Of a stretch of DNA of 64,000 bases, positions 54,519 through 63,021 are shown piece after piece (the stretch's first letter is position 1; each line of letters starts with the position of its first letter). The DNA is taken from the NCBI GenBank assembly GCA_002423895.1, contig DIOL01000032.1, positions 62,001-126,000 of the forward strand. Reading direction: 5' to 3'. Origin of the DNA: Bacteroidales bacterium UBA5515 (lineage in GTDB: Bacteria; Bacteroidota; Bacteroidia; Bacteroidales; P3). The translations under genes and the position numbers were made by a program. Below the pieces are notes generated by a model, which saw only the letters and a list, made by a program, of their open reading frames with translations, searched no databases and had not been told where the DNA came from.

Positions 54519-56291
54519 TTATTTAGTATTAGTTAGCTCATCTTTATCATTAGAATGTGATTCTAATATGGAATTTAACATAGATTCAGTATATGAAGCA
54601 TTCTCTCCTAATAAGAAAGCTATTTGTTGAACAACTTTCATATTTTCCATAATAACTTCTTTTGTTCTATTGAGAACAAGATCTTTTCTAACCTCAGGAG
54701 CATGTAAATTTTTAATAATTCCACATACTAAATTATGATTTTGAACAGAAAAGACTGATAACGTAAAGTAATGCTCACCATCTCTAATGTCTTGTTCTAT
54801 TATATCAACACCTGTTTCAAGCACTTGAGAAAACAAATTATGATAAGGAATAAGTTTGGTTACATCTGCTCCATAAAGGCCAGGATTTGCTTCAAATATC
54901 ATTTTAACTTCATCCCCTAATATATCAGCAAAATTTTTGTTTGCATCAACAACCTTTAATTTGTCATTAACAATAACTATTCCTGATGGCATTTTTTTCA
55001 ACAAAATATTTGTTTTGTCTTGAGCTATCTTTCGCATATATGATATACACATATCATTTTCTGCTTTGCCAGCAATCAGAGCTTTTGCAAATTCTCTACA
55101 ATTATCATATCCACAACCACCACAATTCAACTCATCTGCCTCACTCTTTTTGTTAACCATCTTAAGTGCCTCATAAATTTGGTTAAGCGTATATTCTTCC
55201 TTTTCTATTTTTTTGATAAAGTCATATTTAGTTGAAATGTTTAATTCATTGAGCTTACTAAGCATTTCTTCATTTCTTGGCTCAACACTAACTTTATCCA
55301 AAACATTTAATCTTTTTGAAGCTGAAGATTTATTGCTAATTGCTAAAGGACCTTTAATACAACCACCATCGCAAGTCATAACTTCAATAAAGGTTTTACC
55401 ACTATTTTTCATAGAGTCAAAATCTCTCATTATTTCCTTTAAGTTCTTAACTCCAGAAAAAGTCATATATCTAATTGATTCCTTCTTATTGGAATTATGA
55501 TTAATTCTGTCAATATCAGAGTTAATTGAATCAATCATACAAGTTAACATTCCTCCATCAATTGGATATAAATTTCCTTTATTTGCTCTAATAGGGATAA
55601 AGACATCCTCTTCCGTAGGCTTCATAAACTCAAAAAATATTCCAATATCCTCAAATAAGGATTTAATATCTTTGAAAGAAAGAACATAATCTATATATTC
55701 TCCAAATTGATTTACTTCTTCCTTTTTAGCAATACAAGGACCTACAAACAAAACCTTTGCTTCAGGATAAATTTTTTTAAGGAACTTAGCATGAGCAACC
55801 ATTGGAGAGAGAACTGGAGCAACTGCTGATGAGTGTTCAGGATAATATTTGCTTATAAGCAACACTGCAGAAGGGCAACATGAAGATATATAAACTCCAT
55901 TTTCTTGTCTATCTATCCAATTCTTTGTTTCTAAAGCAACTTTTTCTGCTCCAAGTGCTGTTTCACTTACTCCATAGAAACCTGCTTCTTTAAAAGCTGC
56001 AATTATTTTATTAGTTTCTATATTTTCATATTCACTTATATAGCTTGGAGCAAGAGAAACAATAATTTTTTCTTTTTTTAATGCTTGTCTTACAACTGGC
56101 AAATCATCCCTTACTTTTTTTGCATTAGCAGGACATACTTGTGTACATTTTCCACAATAAATACATAATTCAGGAATTACAGATGCTGAATTATCCTCTA
56201 ATTTAATTGCTTTTACAGGACAATTTTTTACACATTTATAACAATCTTGACAATTATTTTTCTCTGTATAGATTGAAGATAATTTATTCAT
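54519..56291 (-). CDS. HydS-like [FeFe] hydrogenase with PAS domain (putative H2 or redox sensor)
   Basis: A 590-aa protein. N-terminal 2x4Fe-4S: CQDCYKCVKNCP (14-25) and CIYCGKCTQVCP (43-54). H-domain: L1 SSCCPSA (136-142), L2 PCIAKKEE (185-192), L3 EVMTCDGGC (303-311). Then a Cys cluster (C390, C393, C398, C415 in NCGGCGYDNCREF and onward), a PAS domain (about 430-535) and a helical tail. This order is that of group C (HydS) sensory hydrogenases. L1 has Ser for Thr and Ala for Trp but keeps both cysteines, so some catalysis may remain. Confidence 0.85.
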   Translation of the reverse strand: MNKLSSIYTEKNNCQDCYKCVKNCPVKAIKLEDNSASVIPELCIYCGKCTQVCPANAKKVRDDLPVVRQALKKEKIIVSLAPSYISEYENIETNKIIAAFKEAGFYGVSETALGAEKVALETKNWIDRQENGVYISSCCPSAVLLISKYYPEHSSAVAPVLSPMVAHAKFLKKIYPEAKVLFVGPCIAKKEEVNQFGEYIDYVLSFKDIKSLFEDIGIFFEFMKPTEEDVFIPIRANKGNLYPIDGGMLTCMIDSINSDIDRINHNSNKKESIRYMTFSGVKNLKEIMRDFDSMKNSGKTFIEVMTCDGGCIKGPLAISNKSSASKRLNVLDKVSVEPRNEEMLSKLNELNISTKYDFIKKIEKEEYTLNQIYEALKMVNKKSEADELNCGGCGYDNCREFAKALIAGKAENDMCISYMRKIAQDKTNILLKKMPSGIVIVNDKLKVVDANKNFADILGDEVKMIFEANPGLYGADVTKLIPYHNLFSQVLETGVDIIEQDIRDGEHYFTLSVFSVQNHNLVCGIIKNLHAPEVRKDLVLNRTKEVIMENMKVVQQIAFLLGENASYTESMLNSILESHSNDKDELTNTK

Positions 56292-56532
56292 GATTATTTA
56301 GCTCCTTTTCTAAAATATCTATCAATTTGCTTTTGGAAACCTCACTAAATGTTTTACCATTGATTATCAAAATTGGACCTTGAAAACAATTTTCAGAACA
56401 TAATTGTCCTTTAAAAGTTATTTCAGTGTCCAATCCTCGTGTTGAGATAAATTCTTTTACTATTTCAAGATTCTTATTATTCCCCCTCGAAAAGCACGAA
56501 CTACCCAAACATATTGTTATATTCGTTTTCAT
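56284..56532 (-). CDS. Thioredoxin-like [2Fe-2S] ferredoxin
   Basis: An 82-aa protein. ICLGSSCFSRGN (Cys8, Cys13) and GQLCSENCFQGP (Cys45, Cys49) make the [2Fe-2S] site; the second pair is spaced C-x3-C, unlike the C-x2-C of the relative at 53025-53279. It overlaps the HydS-like gene by 8 bp, so they are translationally coupled. First gene of the hydrogenase group, 81 nt after the gene at 56614-57153. Confidence 0.85.
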   Translation of the reverse strand: MKTNITICLGSSCFSRGNNKNLEIVKEFISTRGLDTEITFKGQLCSENCFQGPILIINGKTFSEVSKSKLIDILEKELNNHE

Positions 56533-56613
56533 ATAAAAAAGTATTGTTACAAGTGTGGAATGTCTTTAAAGTTTATATTTGTTTATTAACGCTAAAAGCA
56601 AATTAAAATTACT

Positions 56614-57153
56614 TTAAGCAAATCTTTTTTGGATTTCCTCCTTTAGAACTTCTTGAGCCAACTCTAAAGGATTTTTCTTTCCTGCAAATTGCTCAAATAA
56701 TTTCCCTGCAAAACCTGTTGGTGTTATGTTTTTTTCTTCCTTAGTGAATACAGTATTAATTGTTGAAATCATTTCTTCTTTAGCATTCTTAATTAATGCC
56801 CAAGCTTGATTTGAAATATAAAGCTGTTGAGAAAGATTGTGTTCAAATTCATTTCTTATATTTTGAACCATAACATCTTTAAGAAGTTTCGAATCCATTG
56901 TTGGCTCATAACAACGCAAAACCAAATTATCTGGATTCATTCTTTCTAAAAATAAAACCAAACGCTCATAAGCTTGTAATTGAATTGGAGTAACAACTTT
57001 TCTTGTTTCAGATTCTTGTATTTTCTTTATCTCAAGTAAAGTTTTCTTTTGTTCATTTTCAACAAATTGCTTAATGGATTTATTGTTGAAATAACCCATT
57101 GCAAAAATAGCTCCTACAAAGGCTACTGATAAAATTATTGATGTCAAAATCAT
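56614..57153 (-). CDS. Membrane-anchored helical protein, hypothetical
   Basis: A 179-aa protein with one N-terminal helix (ILTSIILSVAFVGAIFAMGYF, split here at 2-21) and a long predicted coiled-coil or helical cytoplasmic part (KQFVENEQKKTLLEIKKIQE). The C-terminal half has ISNQAWALIKNAKEEMIS near 103-120. I do not recognise a family. It lies 21 nt after the lepA stop, so it is in the lepA transcript and perhaps leads into the hydrogenase genes. Confidence 0.6.
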   Translation of the reverse strand: MILTSIILSVAFVGAIFAMGYFNNKSIKQFVENEQKKTLLEIKKIQESETRKVVTPIQLQAYERLVLFLERMNPDNLVLRCYEPTMDSKLLKDVMVQNIRNEFEHNLSQQLYISNQAWALIKNAKEEMISTINTVFTKEEKNITPTGFAGKLFEQFAGKKNPLELAQEVLKEEIQKRFA

Positions 57154-57174
57154 TGTTTAAATTTTTATTTGTTT

Positions 57175-58962
57175 TTAATCTAGTTTCAATACAGCAAGGA
57201 AAGCTGATTGAGGAACTTCAACATTACCTACTTGACGCATCCTCTTCTTTCCTTCCTTTTGTTTTTCTAATAGTTTTCTTTTACGAGAAATATCCCCTCC
57301 ATAACATTTTGCAGTTACGTCTTTTCTTACTGCCTTAACTGTTTCTCGAGCAATAATCTTTGACCCTATTGCAGCTTGAATTGCAATATCAAATTGTTGG
57401 CGAGGAATAAGTTCTTTAAGCTTTTCACACATTTTTCTTCCTAACGGATATGCATTATCAACATGTGTTAAAGTTGAAAGAGCATCAACAGGATCTCCAT
57501 TTAGCAATATTTCCAATCTAACAAGTTTTGAAGGCTTAAAATCGTGTGGATGATAATCAAAAGAAGCATATCCTTTAGAAATTGATTTTAGCTTATCATA
57601 GAAATCAAATACAATTTCTCCCAAAGGTAATTCAAATATAATTTCTGCTCTATCGCAAGTTAAGTAAGTTTGATTTTTAAGTATTCCTCTCTTTTCAATA
57701 CATAAAGTTAGTATGGGACCAATATAATCTGCTTTTGTAATGATTGAAGCAATTATGTATGGTTCTTCAATATGTTCAACATAGTTTGGCTCTGGCAATC
57801 CAGATGGGTTATAAACATCTACACATTCTCCCTTTGTTGTAAAAACTTTATAGTTAACATTAGGAACAGTAGTTATAACATCTATATTAAACTCTCTTGT
57901 CAAGCGTTCTTGAATTATTTCCATGTGCAATAATCCTAAGAACCCACATCTAAATCCAAATCCTAAAGCTAAAGAACTTTCTGGTTCAAATGTTAAAGAA
58001 GCATCGTTAAGTTGAAGCTTTTCAATTGATGCTCTAAGTTCTTCATAATCGTCTGCATCAATTGGATAAATTCCAGCAAAAACCATAGGTTTAACATGTT
58101 CAAACCCTTCAATTGCATTTTGAGAAGGATTTGCAACTGTTGTTATTGTATCTCCAACATTTACTTCCTTTGAAGTTTTAATTCCTGAAATAATATATCC
58201 AACATCTCCAGCACTTAATTCTTTTCTTGGAGACATATTAAGTTTCAAAACTCCAATTTCATCTGCCTCATATTCTTTTCCTGTATGAAAAAATTTAACT
58301 TTTTCGCCAGTATGAATAGTCCCATTAATTATCCTAAAATAAGAAATTATACCTCTAAAACTATTGAAAACTGAATCAAATATTAAAGCTTGCAAAGGAG
58401 CATTAACATCTCCTTTAGGAGCTGGAACTTTTTCAATAATTCTAATTAATATATCTTCAATTCCTAATCCAGTTTTTCCACTAGCCTTGATAATATCATC
58501 TTCATTGCAACCAATTAACTCTATAACTTGATCACTTACTTCTTCAGGCATTGCATTCTGAAGATCCATTTTATTAAGAACTGGTATTATTTCCAAATCA
58601 TGATCTAAAGCTTGATATAGATTGGATATGGTTTGAGCTTGAATACCTTGAGTAGCATCAACAATTAGTAATGCACCTTCACAAGCAGCTATTGAACGAG
58701 AAACTTCATAACTAAAGTCGACATGCCCCGGAGTATCAATTAGGTTTAAAATATATTTTTCTCCTTTATATTTATATTCCATTTGAATGGCATGCGATTT
58801 AATGGTAATCCCCCTCTCTTTTTCCAAATCCATATTGTCCAATATCTGAGACTGCATATCTCTAGCAGATATAGTTCCTGTAAACTCCAATAATCTATCT
58901 GCTAATGTGCTTTTCCCATGGTCTATATGAGCAATAATACAAAAATTTCTTATGTTCTTCAT
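57175..58962 (-). CDS. lepA: Elongation factor 4 (LepA)
   Basis: A 595-aa ribosome-associated GTPase. G1 [14 protein letters not shown] (about 11-24), G3 [12 protein letters not shown] (about 77-88) and G4 NKMD near 131, followed by domain II, the EF-G-like domains and the LepA-specific C-terminal domain ([18 protein letters not shown], then [18 protein letters not shown]). Length is normal. First gene of a minus-strand train that may extend through the hydrogenase genes to 49437, because no promoter was found between. Confidence 0.97.
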   Translation of the reverse strand: MKNIRNFCIIAHIDHGKSTLADRLLEFTGTISARDMQSQILDNMDLEKERGITIKSHAIQMEYKYKGEKYILNLIDTPGHVDFSYEVSRSIAACEGALLIVDATQGIQAQTISNLYQALDHDLEIIPVLNKMDLQNAMPEEVSDQVIELIGCNEDDIIKASGKTGLGIEDILIRIIEKVPAPKGDVNAPLQALIFDSVFNSFRGIISYFRIINGTIHTGEKVKFFHTGKEYEADEIGVLKLNMSPRKELSAGDVGYIISGIKTSKEVNVGDTITTVANPSQNAIEGFEHVKPMVFAGIYPIDADDYEELRASIEKLQLNDASLTFEPESSLALGFGFRCGFLGLLHMEIIQERLTREFNIDVITTVPNVNYKVFTTKGECVDVYNPSGLPEPNYVEHIEEPYIIASIITKADYIGPILTLCIEKRGILKNQTYLTCDRAEIIFELPLGEIVFDFYDKLKSISKGYASFDYHPHDFKPSKLVRLEILLNGDPVDALSTLTHVDNAYPLGRKMCEKLKELIPRQQFDIAIQAAIGSKIIARETVKAVRKDVTAKCYGGDISRKRKLLEKQKEGKKRMRQVGNVEVPQSAFLAVLKLD

Positions 58963-59003
58963 CTAAAAGTTATAACGTTACAAAATGCCTTAATTTCAAT
59001 TTG

Positions 59004-59011
59004 CAAAGATA
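59004..59011 (-). promoter_or_regulatory. -7 element of lepA
   Basis: Plus-strand CAAAGATA reads TATCTTTG on the minus strand, 41 nt before the lepA start. Confidence 0.55.
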
Positions 59012-59378
59012 AGAGAAAAACCTTAATTTCTAAACTTAAAATCTATTTTCACTCAACAAAATAGAATTATTAATTTATAAGATATAGAAGTTGATAAATG
59101 TGAGTTTCGATAAATTAAATTCAAGCATAAGATAATTGTACTTCTTTAAGAGAAAAATAATTCCTTTTCCTTTATTAAAACTTCTATACTTAGCTTTAAA
59201 TATAAGGGAAAAGTATAGATGCTAATTGACAAAAAAGCACTTCGATTATGCATAAAAACATTAAAGTTTCTTTGTTAAAAGCATTATTTTTCTCTAAAAT
59301 TATAGATGATTCTCAGTTAATTATTACATCTAATGTAAAATAGGCAGAAAATAATGTACAATTATTAAAAAATATTAT

Positions 59379-59386
59379 TATTTTTG
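59379..59386 (+). promoter_or_regulatory. -7 element of the outer-membrane protein gene
   Basis: TATTTTTG matches TAnnTTTG, about 70 nt before the ATG at 59457. Confidence 0.5.
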
Positions 59387-59456
59387 CTCTATTATTTAAA
59401 CAATAGGCGGTACTCGAAAAGCCTTATGAGTAGAGGTAATTAAAATTTGAAATCTT

Positions 59457-60005
59457 ATGAAAAAAATTATTTTTGTAGCTATTTTAGCTTTAGGGTTTGC
59501 TTTTACAGCATCTGCCCAAACTCCTGTTTTCCAAAAAGGGAGCAAAGTTGGAAATGTTGGTATTGGATTTGGCAGCTATGGCCTTCCAATTGAAGTTGCT
59601 TATTCTCAAGGAATAAAAAATGACATTTTTGATGTAAAAGGATTAAATTTTGGAATAGGTGGATATTTAGGTTTTCGTACTTGGAGTGAAGATTGGGGAT
59701 ATTACAACAATTCTGACTTAGGATGGAGATTCACTCAATTTATTATTGGACCAAGAGCTCATTTGAATTATACTTTTATAAAGAATTTGGAAGTATATTC
59801 AGGTATAATGTTAGGATGGAACATTTCAACTACCTCAACTTATGGAAATTGGGGCAGTTTCCATTATGAACCTGCAAGCTATGGTGGCTTCTACTTTAGC
59901 TGGTTTGCTGGTGCACGTTACTATTTCAACCCAAAATGGGCTGTTTATGTTGAAACAGGATATGGTATAGCATATGGAACTATTGGAGTTTCTCACAAAT
60001 TCTAA
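59457..60005 (+). CDS. Outer-membrane beta-barrel protein, hypothetical
   Basis: A 182-aa exported protein (signal peptide MKKIIFVAILALGFAFTASA, cut before QTPVF). The mature part is rich in aromatic and glycine residues with alternating strands (VGIGFGSYGLPIEVAYS, LNFGIGGYLGFRTW, FSWFAGARYYF) and ends in a typical barrel-closing strand with a C-terminal Phe (GVSHKF). It fits an eight-stranded barrel. No specific family recognised. Own promoter and a strong bidirectional terminator. Confidence 0.72.
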   Translation: MKKIIFVAILALGFAFTASAQTPVFQKGSKVGNVGIGFGSYGLPIEVAYSQGIKNDIFDVKGLNFGIGGYLGFRTWSEDWGYYNNSDLGWRFTQFIIGPRAHLNYTFIKNLEVYSGIMLGWNISTTSTYGNWGSFHYEPASYGGFYFSWFAGARYYFNPKWAVYVETGYGIAYGTIGVSHKF

Positions 60006-60023
60006 TATAGATTTTAACTTACT

Positions 60024-60058
60024 AAAAAGCCTTCAGTTTTTAACTGAAGGCTTTTTTT
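60024..60058. terminator. Bidirectional terminator
   Basis: AAAAAGCCTTCAGTT pairs with AACTGAAGGCTTTTT around a short T loop, with A- and T-runs on both sides. It serves the plus-strand outer-membrane gene and the minus-strand gene ending at 60057. Confidence 0.92.
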
Positions 60059-60305
60059 ATTTTGTTTCTTCTAATAGTTCTTTATTAATTTCTAAAGGGG
60101 AGTATCTTTTCTGTGATTTACATTCATCATAAACAGATTTCTTCCCACAAGTACAACCTATTCTTTCTCCAGTTAAAGGATCAACAGTTGAACATTGTTT
60201 TTTAAATTCCCCTCCTTTTTTCAAGAACATCTTTATTCCAATAAAGCAGAAACTTAGAAAAAGAAGTATTGCTGTTATCAGAAATATCAATAATATGTTT
60301 TCCAT
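60057..60305 (-). CDS. Small membrane protein, possibly NqrM/DUF539-like
   Basis: An 82-aa protein with one N-terminal helix (ILLIFLITAILLFLSFCFIG, about 4-23), then a Cys-containing tail: KKQCSTVDPLTGERIGCTCG and DECKSQ. The helix-plus-cysteines plan resembles NqrM, which inserts iron into the NqrD/NqrE pair, relatives of RnfA/RnfE. The match is by layout only. Located 3 nt after dtd, last in the rsgA-dtd unit. Confidence 0.5.
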   Translation of the reverse strand: MENILLIFLITAILLFLSFCFIGIKMFLKKGGEFKKQCSTVDPLTGERIGCTCGKKSVYDECKSQKRYSPLEINKELLEETK

Positions 60306-60308
60306 AAT

Positions 60309-60761
60309 CTATTCTTTGTTTTTACTATCAATAATTATTGTTACTGGACCATCATTAATTAGTTCTACTTGCATATCTGCACCAAAAACTCCTGTATTAA
60401 TATCTTTCCCAAGTTCTAATTGAAGTATGTCAATAAACTTCTCATACATTGGAATTGCAAAATCTGGTTTTGAAGCTCTAATATAAGTTGGTCTATTCCC
60501 TTTCTTAACGCTTGCATGTAAAGTAAATTGGCTGACTAACAAAATTTCACCATTAATTTCTGTTATTGGAATATTCATTACCCCATTCTCATCATTAAAT
60601 ATCCTGAGTTTGCAAATTTTTTCACATAGCCAATTAATATCTTCTATCGTATCTAAATCCTCAATTCCTAAAAGAATGAGCATTCCTTTTCCAATTGAGC
60701 TTTTAAGTTTATTATCTATACTTACACTTGCTTTACTTACTCTTTGAATAACTACTCTCAT
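60309..60761 (-). CDS. dtd: D-aminoacyl-tRNA deacylase
   Basis: A 150-aa enzyme that removes D-amino acids from tRNA. MRVVIQRVSKASVSI at the start, the SQFTLHASVKKGNRP segment (about 77-91, the SQxT active-site motif) and the C-terminal NDGPVTIIIDS (about 136-146, the GxPxT-type motif) are all present. Length is normal. Located 3 nt after the rsgA stop. Confidence 0.95.
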   Translation of the reverse strand: MRVVIQRVSKASVSIDNKLKSSIGKGMLILLGIEDLDTIEDINWLCEKICKLRIFNDENGVMNIPITEINGEILLVSQFTLHASVKKGNRPTYIRASKPDFAIPMYEKFIDILQLELGKDINTGVFGADMQVELINDGPVTIIIDSKNKE

Positions 60762-60764
60762 AAA

Positions 60765-61706
60765 TTACTTATCCTCCCATTTTTCTATCTTTAACTCTTC
60801 TCCATGCATAATATTAAGATAGTTTATATATCTTTCAACACTAATCTCTCCTTTCTCAACAGCATCTTTAATGGCACATTTAGGCTCATGCTCATGAGTA
60901 CAATTATAGTATTGGCAATCTTTAAGTCTTTCTCTCATTTCTGGAAAATACAATCCAACTTCTTCTTTTTGAAAATCAAACATTCCAAAACTCTTAACGC
61001 CTGGAGTGTCAATAATATCTCCTCCAAAACTCAAAGGGAACATTTCTGCAAAGGTAGTTGTGTGAGTTCCTTTTAAATGAGTTAAAGAAATCTCTCCTGT
61101 TCTAAGATTCAAATTACTATCAATTGCATTAATTAAAGCCGATTTGCCAACCCCACTATGACCAGAGAAAAGAGTAGTTTTATTTTTCATCAATTGTCTT
61201 AACTCCTCAATATTATCTCCCTCAAGAGCAGAAACCTCAATACAAGTATATCCAATTCTTTCATATATGCTCTTTATTTCGTCGGCATATTCCCTTAATT
61301 CATCATCGTAAATATCTATCTTGTTAAAAACAATAATTGTTGGTATTTGGTGTGCCTCAGTTGTAACTAAAAATCTATCAATAAAACCAGTTGGTGTTCG
61401 AGGAAATGCAATGGTTACAACCAAAAAAGCAATATCAACATTGGCTGCAATTACGTGAGAACGTTTTGAAAGATTTACGGAGCGACGTACAAGAGTATTT
61501 TTTCTTTCGTGTATATTGGTAATAAGTCCATCGGAAGTTTCGGTAGATGTAATAAAATCAACCATATCTCCTACCGCAATAGGATTTGTTGATTTAATAT
61601 TCTTTATCCTAAAATTCCCTTTTATCCTACAGTCAAAAACCTCTCCATTTTCAGTTCTAACTGTATAGAAACTACCCGTCGTCTTAATTACTTTTCCTTT
61701 TAACAT
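60765..61706 (-). CDS. rsgA: Ribosome small subunit-dependent GTPase A
   Basis: A 313-aa late 30S-assembly GTPase. N-terminal OB fold, then a circularly permuted GTPase: G4 VFNKIDIYDD (about 131-140), G1 GHSGVGKSALINAI (about 181-194), G3 DTPGVKSFG (about 229-237), and the zinc-finger CQYYNCTHEHEPKC (about 260-273). Length is normal. Middle gene of a unit running 62445 to 60057. Confidence 0.96.
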   Translation of the reverse strand: MLKGKVIKTTGSFYTVRTENGEVFDCRIKGNFRIKNIKSTNPIAVGDMVDFITSTETSDGLITNIHERKNTLVRRSVNLSKRSHVIAANVDIAFLVVTIAFPRTPTGFIDRFLVTTEAHQIPTIIVFNKIDIYDDELREYADEIKSIYERIGYTCIEVSALEGDNIEELRQLMKNKTTLFSGHSGVGKSALINAIDSNLNLRTGEISLTHLKGTHTTTFAEMFPLSFGGDIIDTPGVKSFGMFDFQKEEVGLYFPEMRERLKDCQYYNCTHEHEPKCAIKDAVEKGEISVERYINYLNIMHGEELKIEKWEDK

Positions 61707-61719
61707 ACAAATTTATTAA

Positions 61720-62445
61720 TTACCTATAACAATTATGAGAATTTAAAGATTCTTTTACTCCAATAAAATCTAATTTTCCATTTTGATGATTTATATTTGG
61801 CTCAAAAAACTTATATAAGAATTGCACATAAAAATCCGCGTTATGTTTTTCTTCTTTAGAATTTTCCAACAATTTATTTAAATGTTTTTGAAATTCTTCT
61901 GTTTTAATATATTCTTTATATTGAGCTTCTTTCAATAAATTATATTCTTCAATTGTCAACATTTGTGACTGTATTACTTTGCCTTTTTCTATTTCAATAA
62001 ATGCGTAGCCCTCATAATCATAAGCATATCCCATTTGAACAAAACTTGTTCTCTCGCCAACAGGAATACGTAAAAATCCAGTATATTCTTTTAATAAATA
62101 TTCTTTTTGATTAGGGAAAATAGAATCCATTACGTTTATAGGCTTAAACTGAGAGTTTCCATTTTTATCTTTATAATATTTTTTACCAAAAACATTAACA
62201 ACATAAAGATTTCCTTCTTTTATTTCAAAAATTGCTTCATAGCCACGACAACATGCAGTACTTGAATTTCTAACAGAAGATAAGTCGCTAAATTTTATAT
62301 TATGAGCTTCAAAATAGCTCTCCAAAGGATTTGTCAGCATAGGCAAAGTATCTTCTTCCCAAATAATATAATCAGGTACTTGTGCTGTTGCAAAACAGTT
62401 AAAGGAAATAAAAAACAATGAAATTATTAAGAATAATCTTTTCAT
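61720..62445 (-). CDS. Secreted hypothetical protein
   Basis: A 241-aa exported protein (signal peptide MKRLFLIISLFFISFNCFA). The mature part contains SSTACCRGYEAIFEIKEGNLYVVN near residue 63, here in two halves at 62-85, and a predicted helical, Lys/Glu-rich C-terminal half (about 165-215). No family recognised. Its stop lies 13 nt before the rsgA start, so it leads the rsgA-dtd operon. A -7 box at 62471-62478 is 25 nt upstream. Confidence 0.6.
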   Translation of the reverse strand: MKRLFLIISLFFISFNCFATAQVPDYIIWEEDTLPMLTNPLESYFEAHNIKFSDLSSVRNSSTACCRGYEAIFEIKEGNLYVVNVFGKKYYKDKNGNSQFKPINVMDSIFPNQKEYLLKEYTGFLRIPVGERTSFVQMGYAYDYEGYAFIEIEKGKVIQSQMLTIEEYNLLKEAQYKEYIKTEEFQKHLNKLLENSKEEKHNADFYVQFLYKFFEPNINHQNGKLDFIGVKESLNSHNCYR

Positions 62446-62470
62446 AAGAATTCAAATTGGTTGTTATTTG

Positions 62471-62478
62471 CAAAGGTA
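62471..62478 (-). promoter_or_regulatory. -7 element of the rsgA-dtd unit
   Basis: Plus-strand CAAAGGTA reads TACCTTTG on the minus strand, 25 nt before the start codon at 62445. Confidence 0.5.
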
Positions 62479-62587
62479 TTAAAATTTCTGATGTTGGGAG
62501 TTAAAATATTAGATAATCGTTTGAGGAAAGAAATTATACAATACTCAATAAATAAACTCTAAATAATATAAAAACATATTAAAAATA

Positions 62588-62789
62588 GGAGATAATCTCC
62601 TTTGATGTAATCTAAATTCGAAAAAGTCTTAAGTTATGAAAATAAAATAAGGAGTTAGCGAAATATAATAAGGAGTTATTTTACTAAAACAAGGATATAA
62701 ATTATTAAAATAAGGATTTAATTGTGCAAAGATGCACATCATTCACATAGAAAGATGCACATCTTTTGGGGTAAAAGATGTGCATCTTT
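62588..62789. repeat. Array J: ATAAGG repeats (21-bp) joined to the array-B element (23-bp)
   Basis: A short palindrome GGAGATAATCTCC opens the region at 62588. J1: AAGG-centred units at 62649, 62670, 62691 and 62712, exactly 21 bp apart; the first two share ATAAGGAGTTA. J2: AAAGATGCACATCATT at 62728, AAAGATGCACATCTTT at 62751 and inverted AAAGATGTGCATCTTT at 62774, exactly 23 bp apart. The J2 order, spacing and sequence repeat array B. The surrounding gap (62446-63021) has no gene. Confidence 0.88.
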
Positions 62790-62860
62790 TATTTTGATAA
62801 ATTTTAGGAATATTTATTTGATTTAACTCTACTGAATTTATTTCGAGTAATTTTGATATG

Positions 62861-62868
62861 CAAATATA
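62861..62868 (-). promoter_or_regulatory. Minus-strand -7 element reading into array J
   Basis: Plus-strand GCAAATATAC, identical to the sequence next to array B at 9231. It may be part of the same mobile or regulatory element. Confidence 0.35.
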
Positions 62869-62992
62869 CAAATTTATTTTCATTTGACAGTTATATATTA
62901 TAAATATCTAAATTGAAGAAAAAAAATATCTTTATCTCAAGATTAACAAAATGAAAACCAAAAAATTCATTTAAAGTTAAGAATCTTTTTTC

Positions 62993-63000
62993 TATCTTTG
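62993..63000 (+). promoter_or_regulatory. -7 element of the TM2 gene
   Basis: TATCTTTG is a full TAnnTTTG match, 21 nt before the ATG at 63022. It overlaps an in-frame TTG at 62998, ruling that out as a start. Confidence 0.6.
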
Positions 63001-63021
63001 CCAAATCAAATAAATTTCATT

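Larger units (their letters stand above)
58963..59456. other. Gene-free divergent region between lepA and an outer-membrane gene
   Basis: No coding sequence. It holds the lepA -7 box (59004-59011), an imperfect 12-bp inverted repeat (CTTTTCC arm near 59164, GGAAAAG arm near 59207), and the -7 box of the next gene (59379-59386). That gene would have a leader of about 65 nt. There is no 21-bp array here, unlike the other long gaps. Confidence 0.5.

Noticed and set aside
59400..59456. Leader of the outer-membrane gene as a possible riboswitch
   Set aside because: The leader is only about 65 nt and I could not draw a stable conserved fold.
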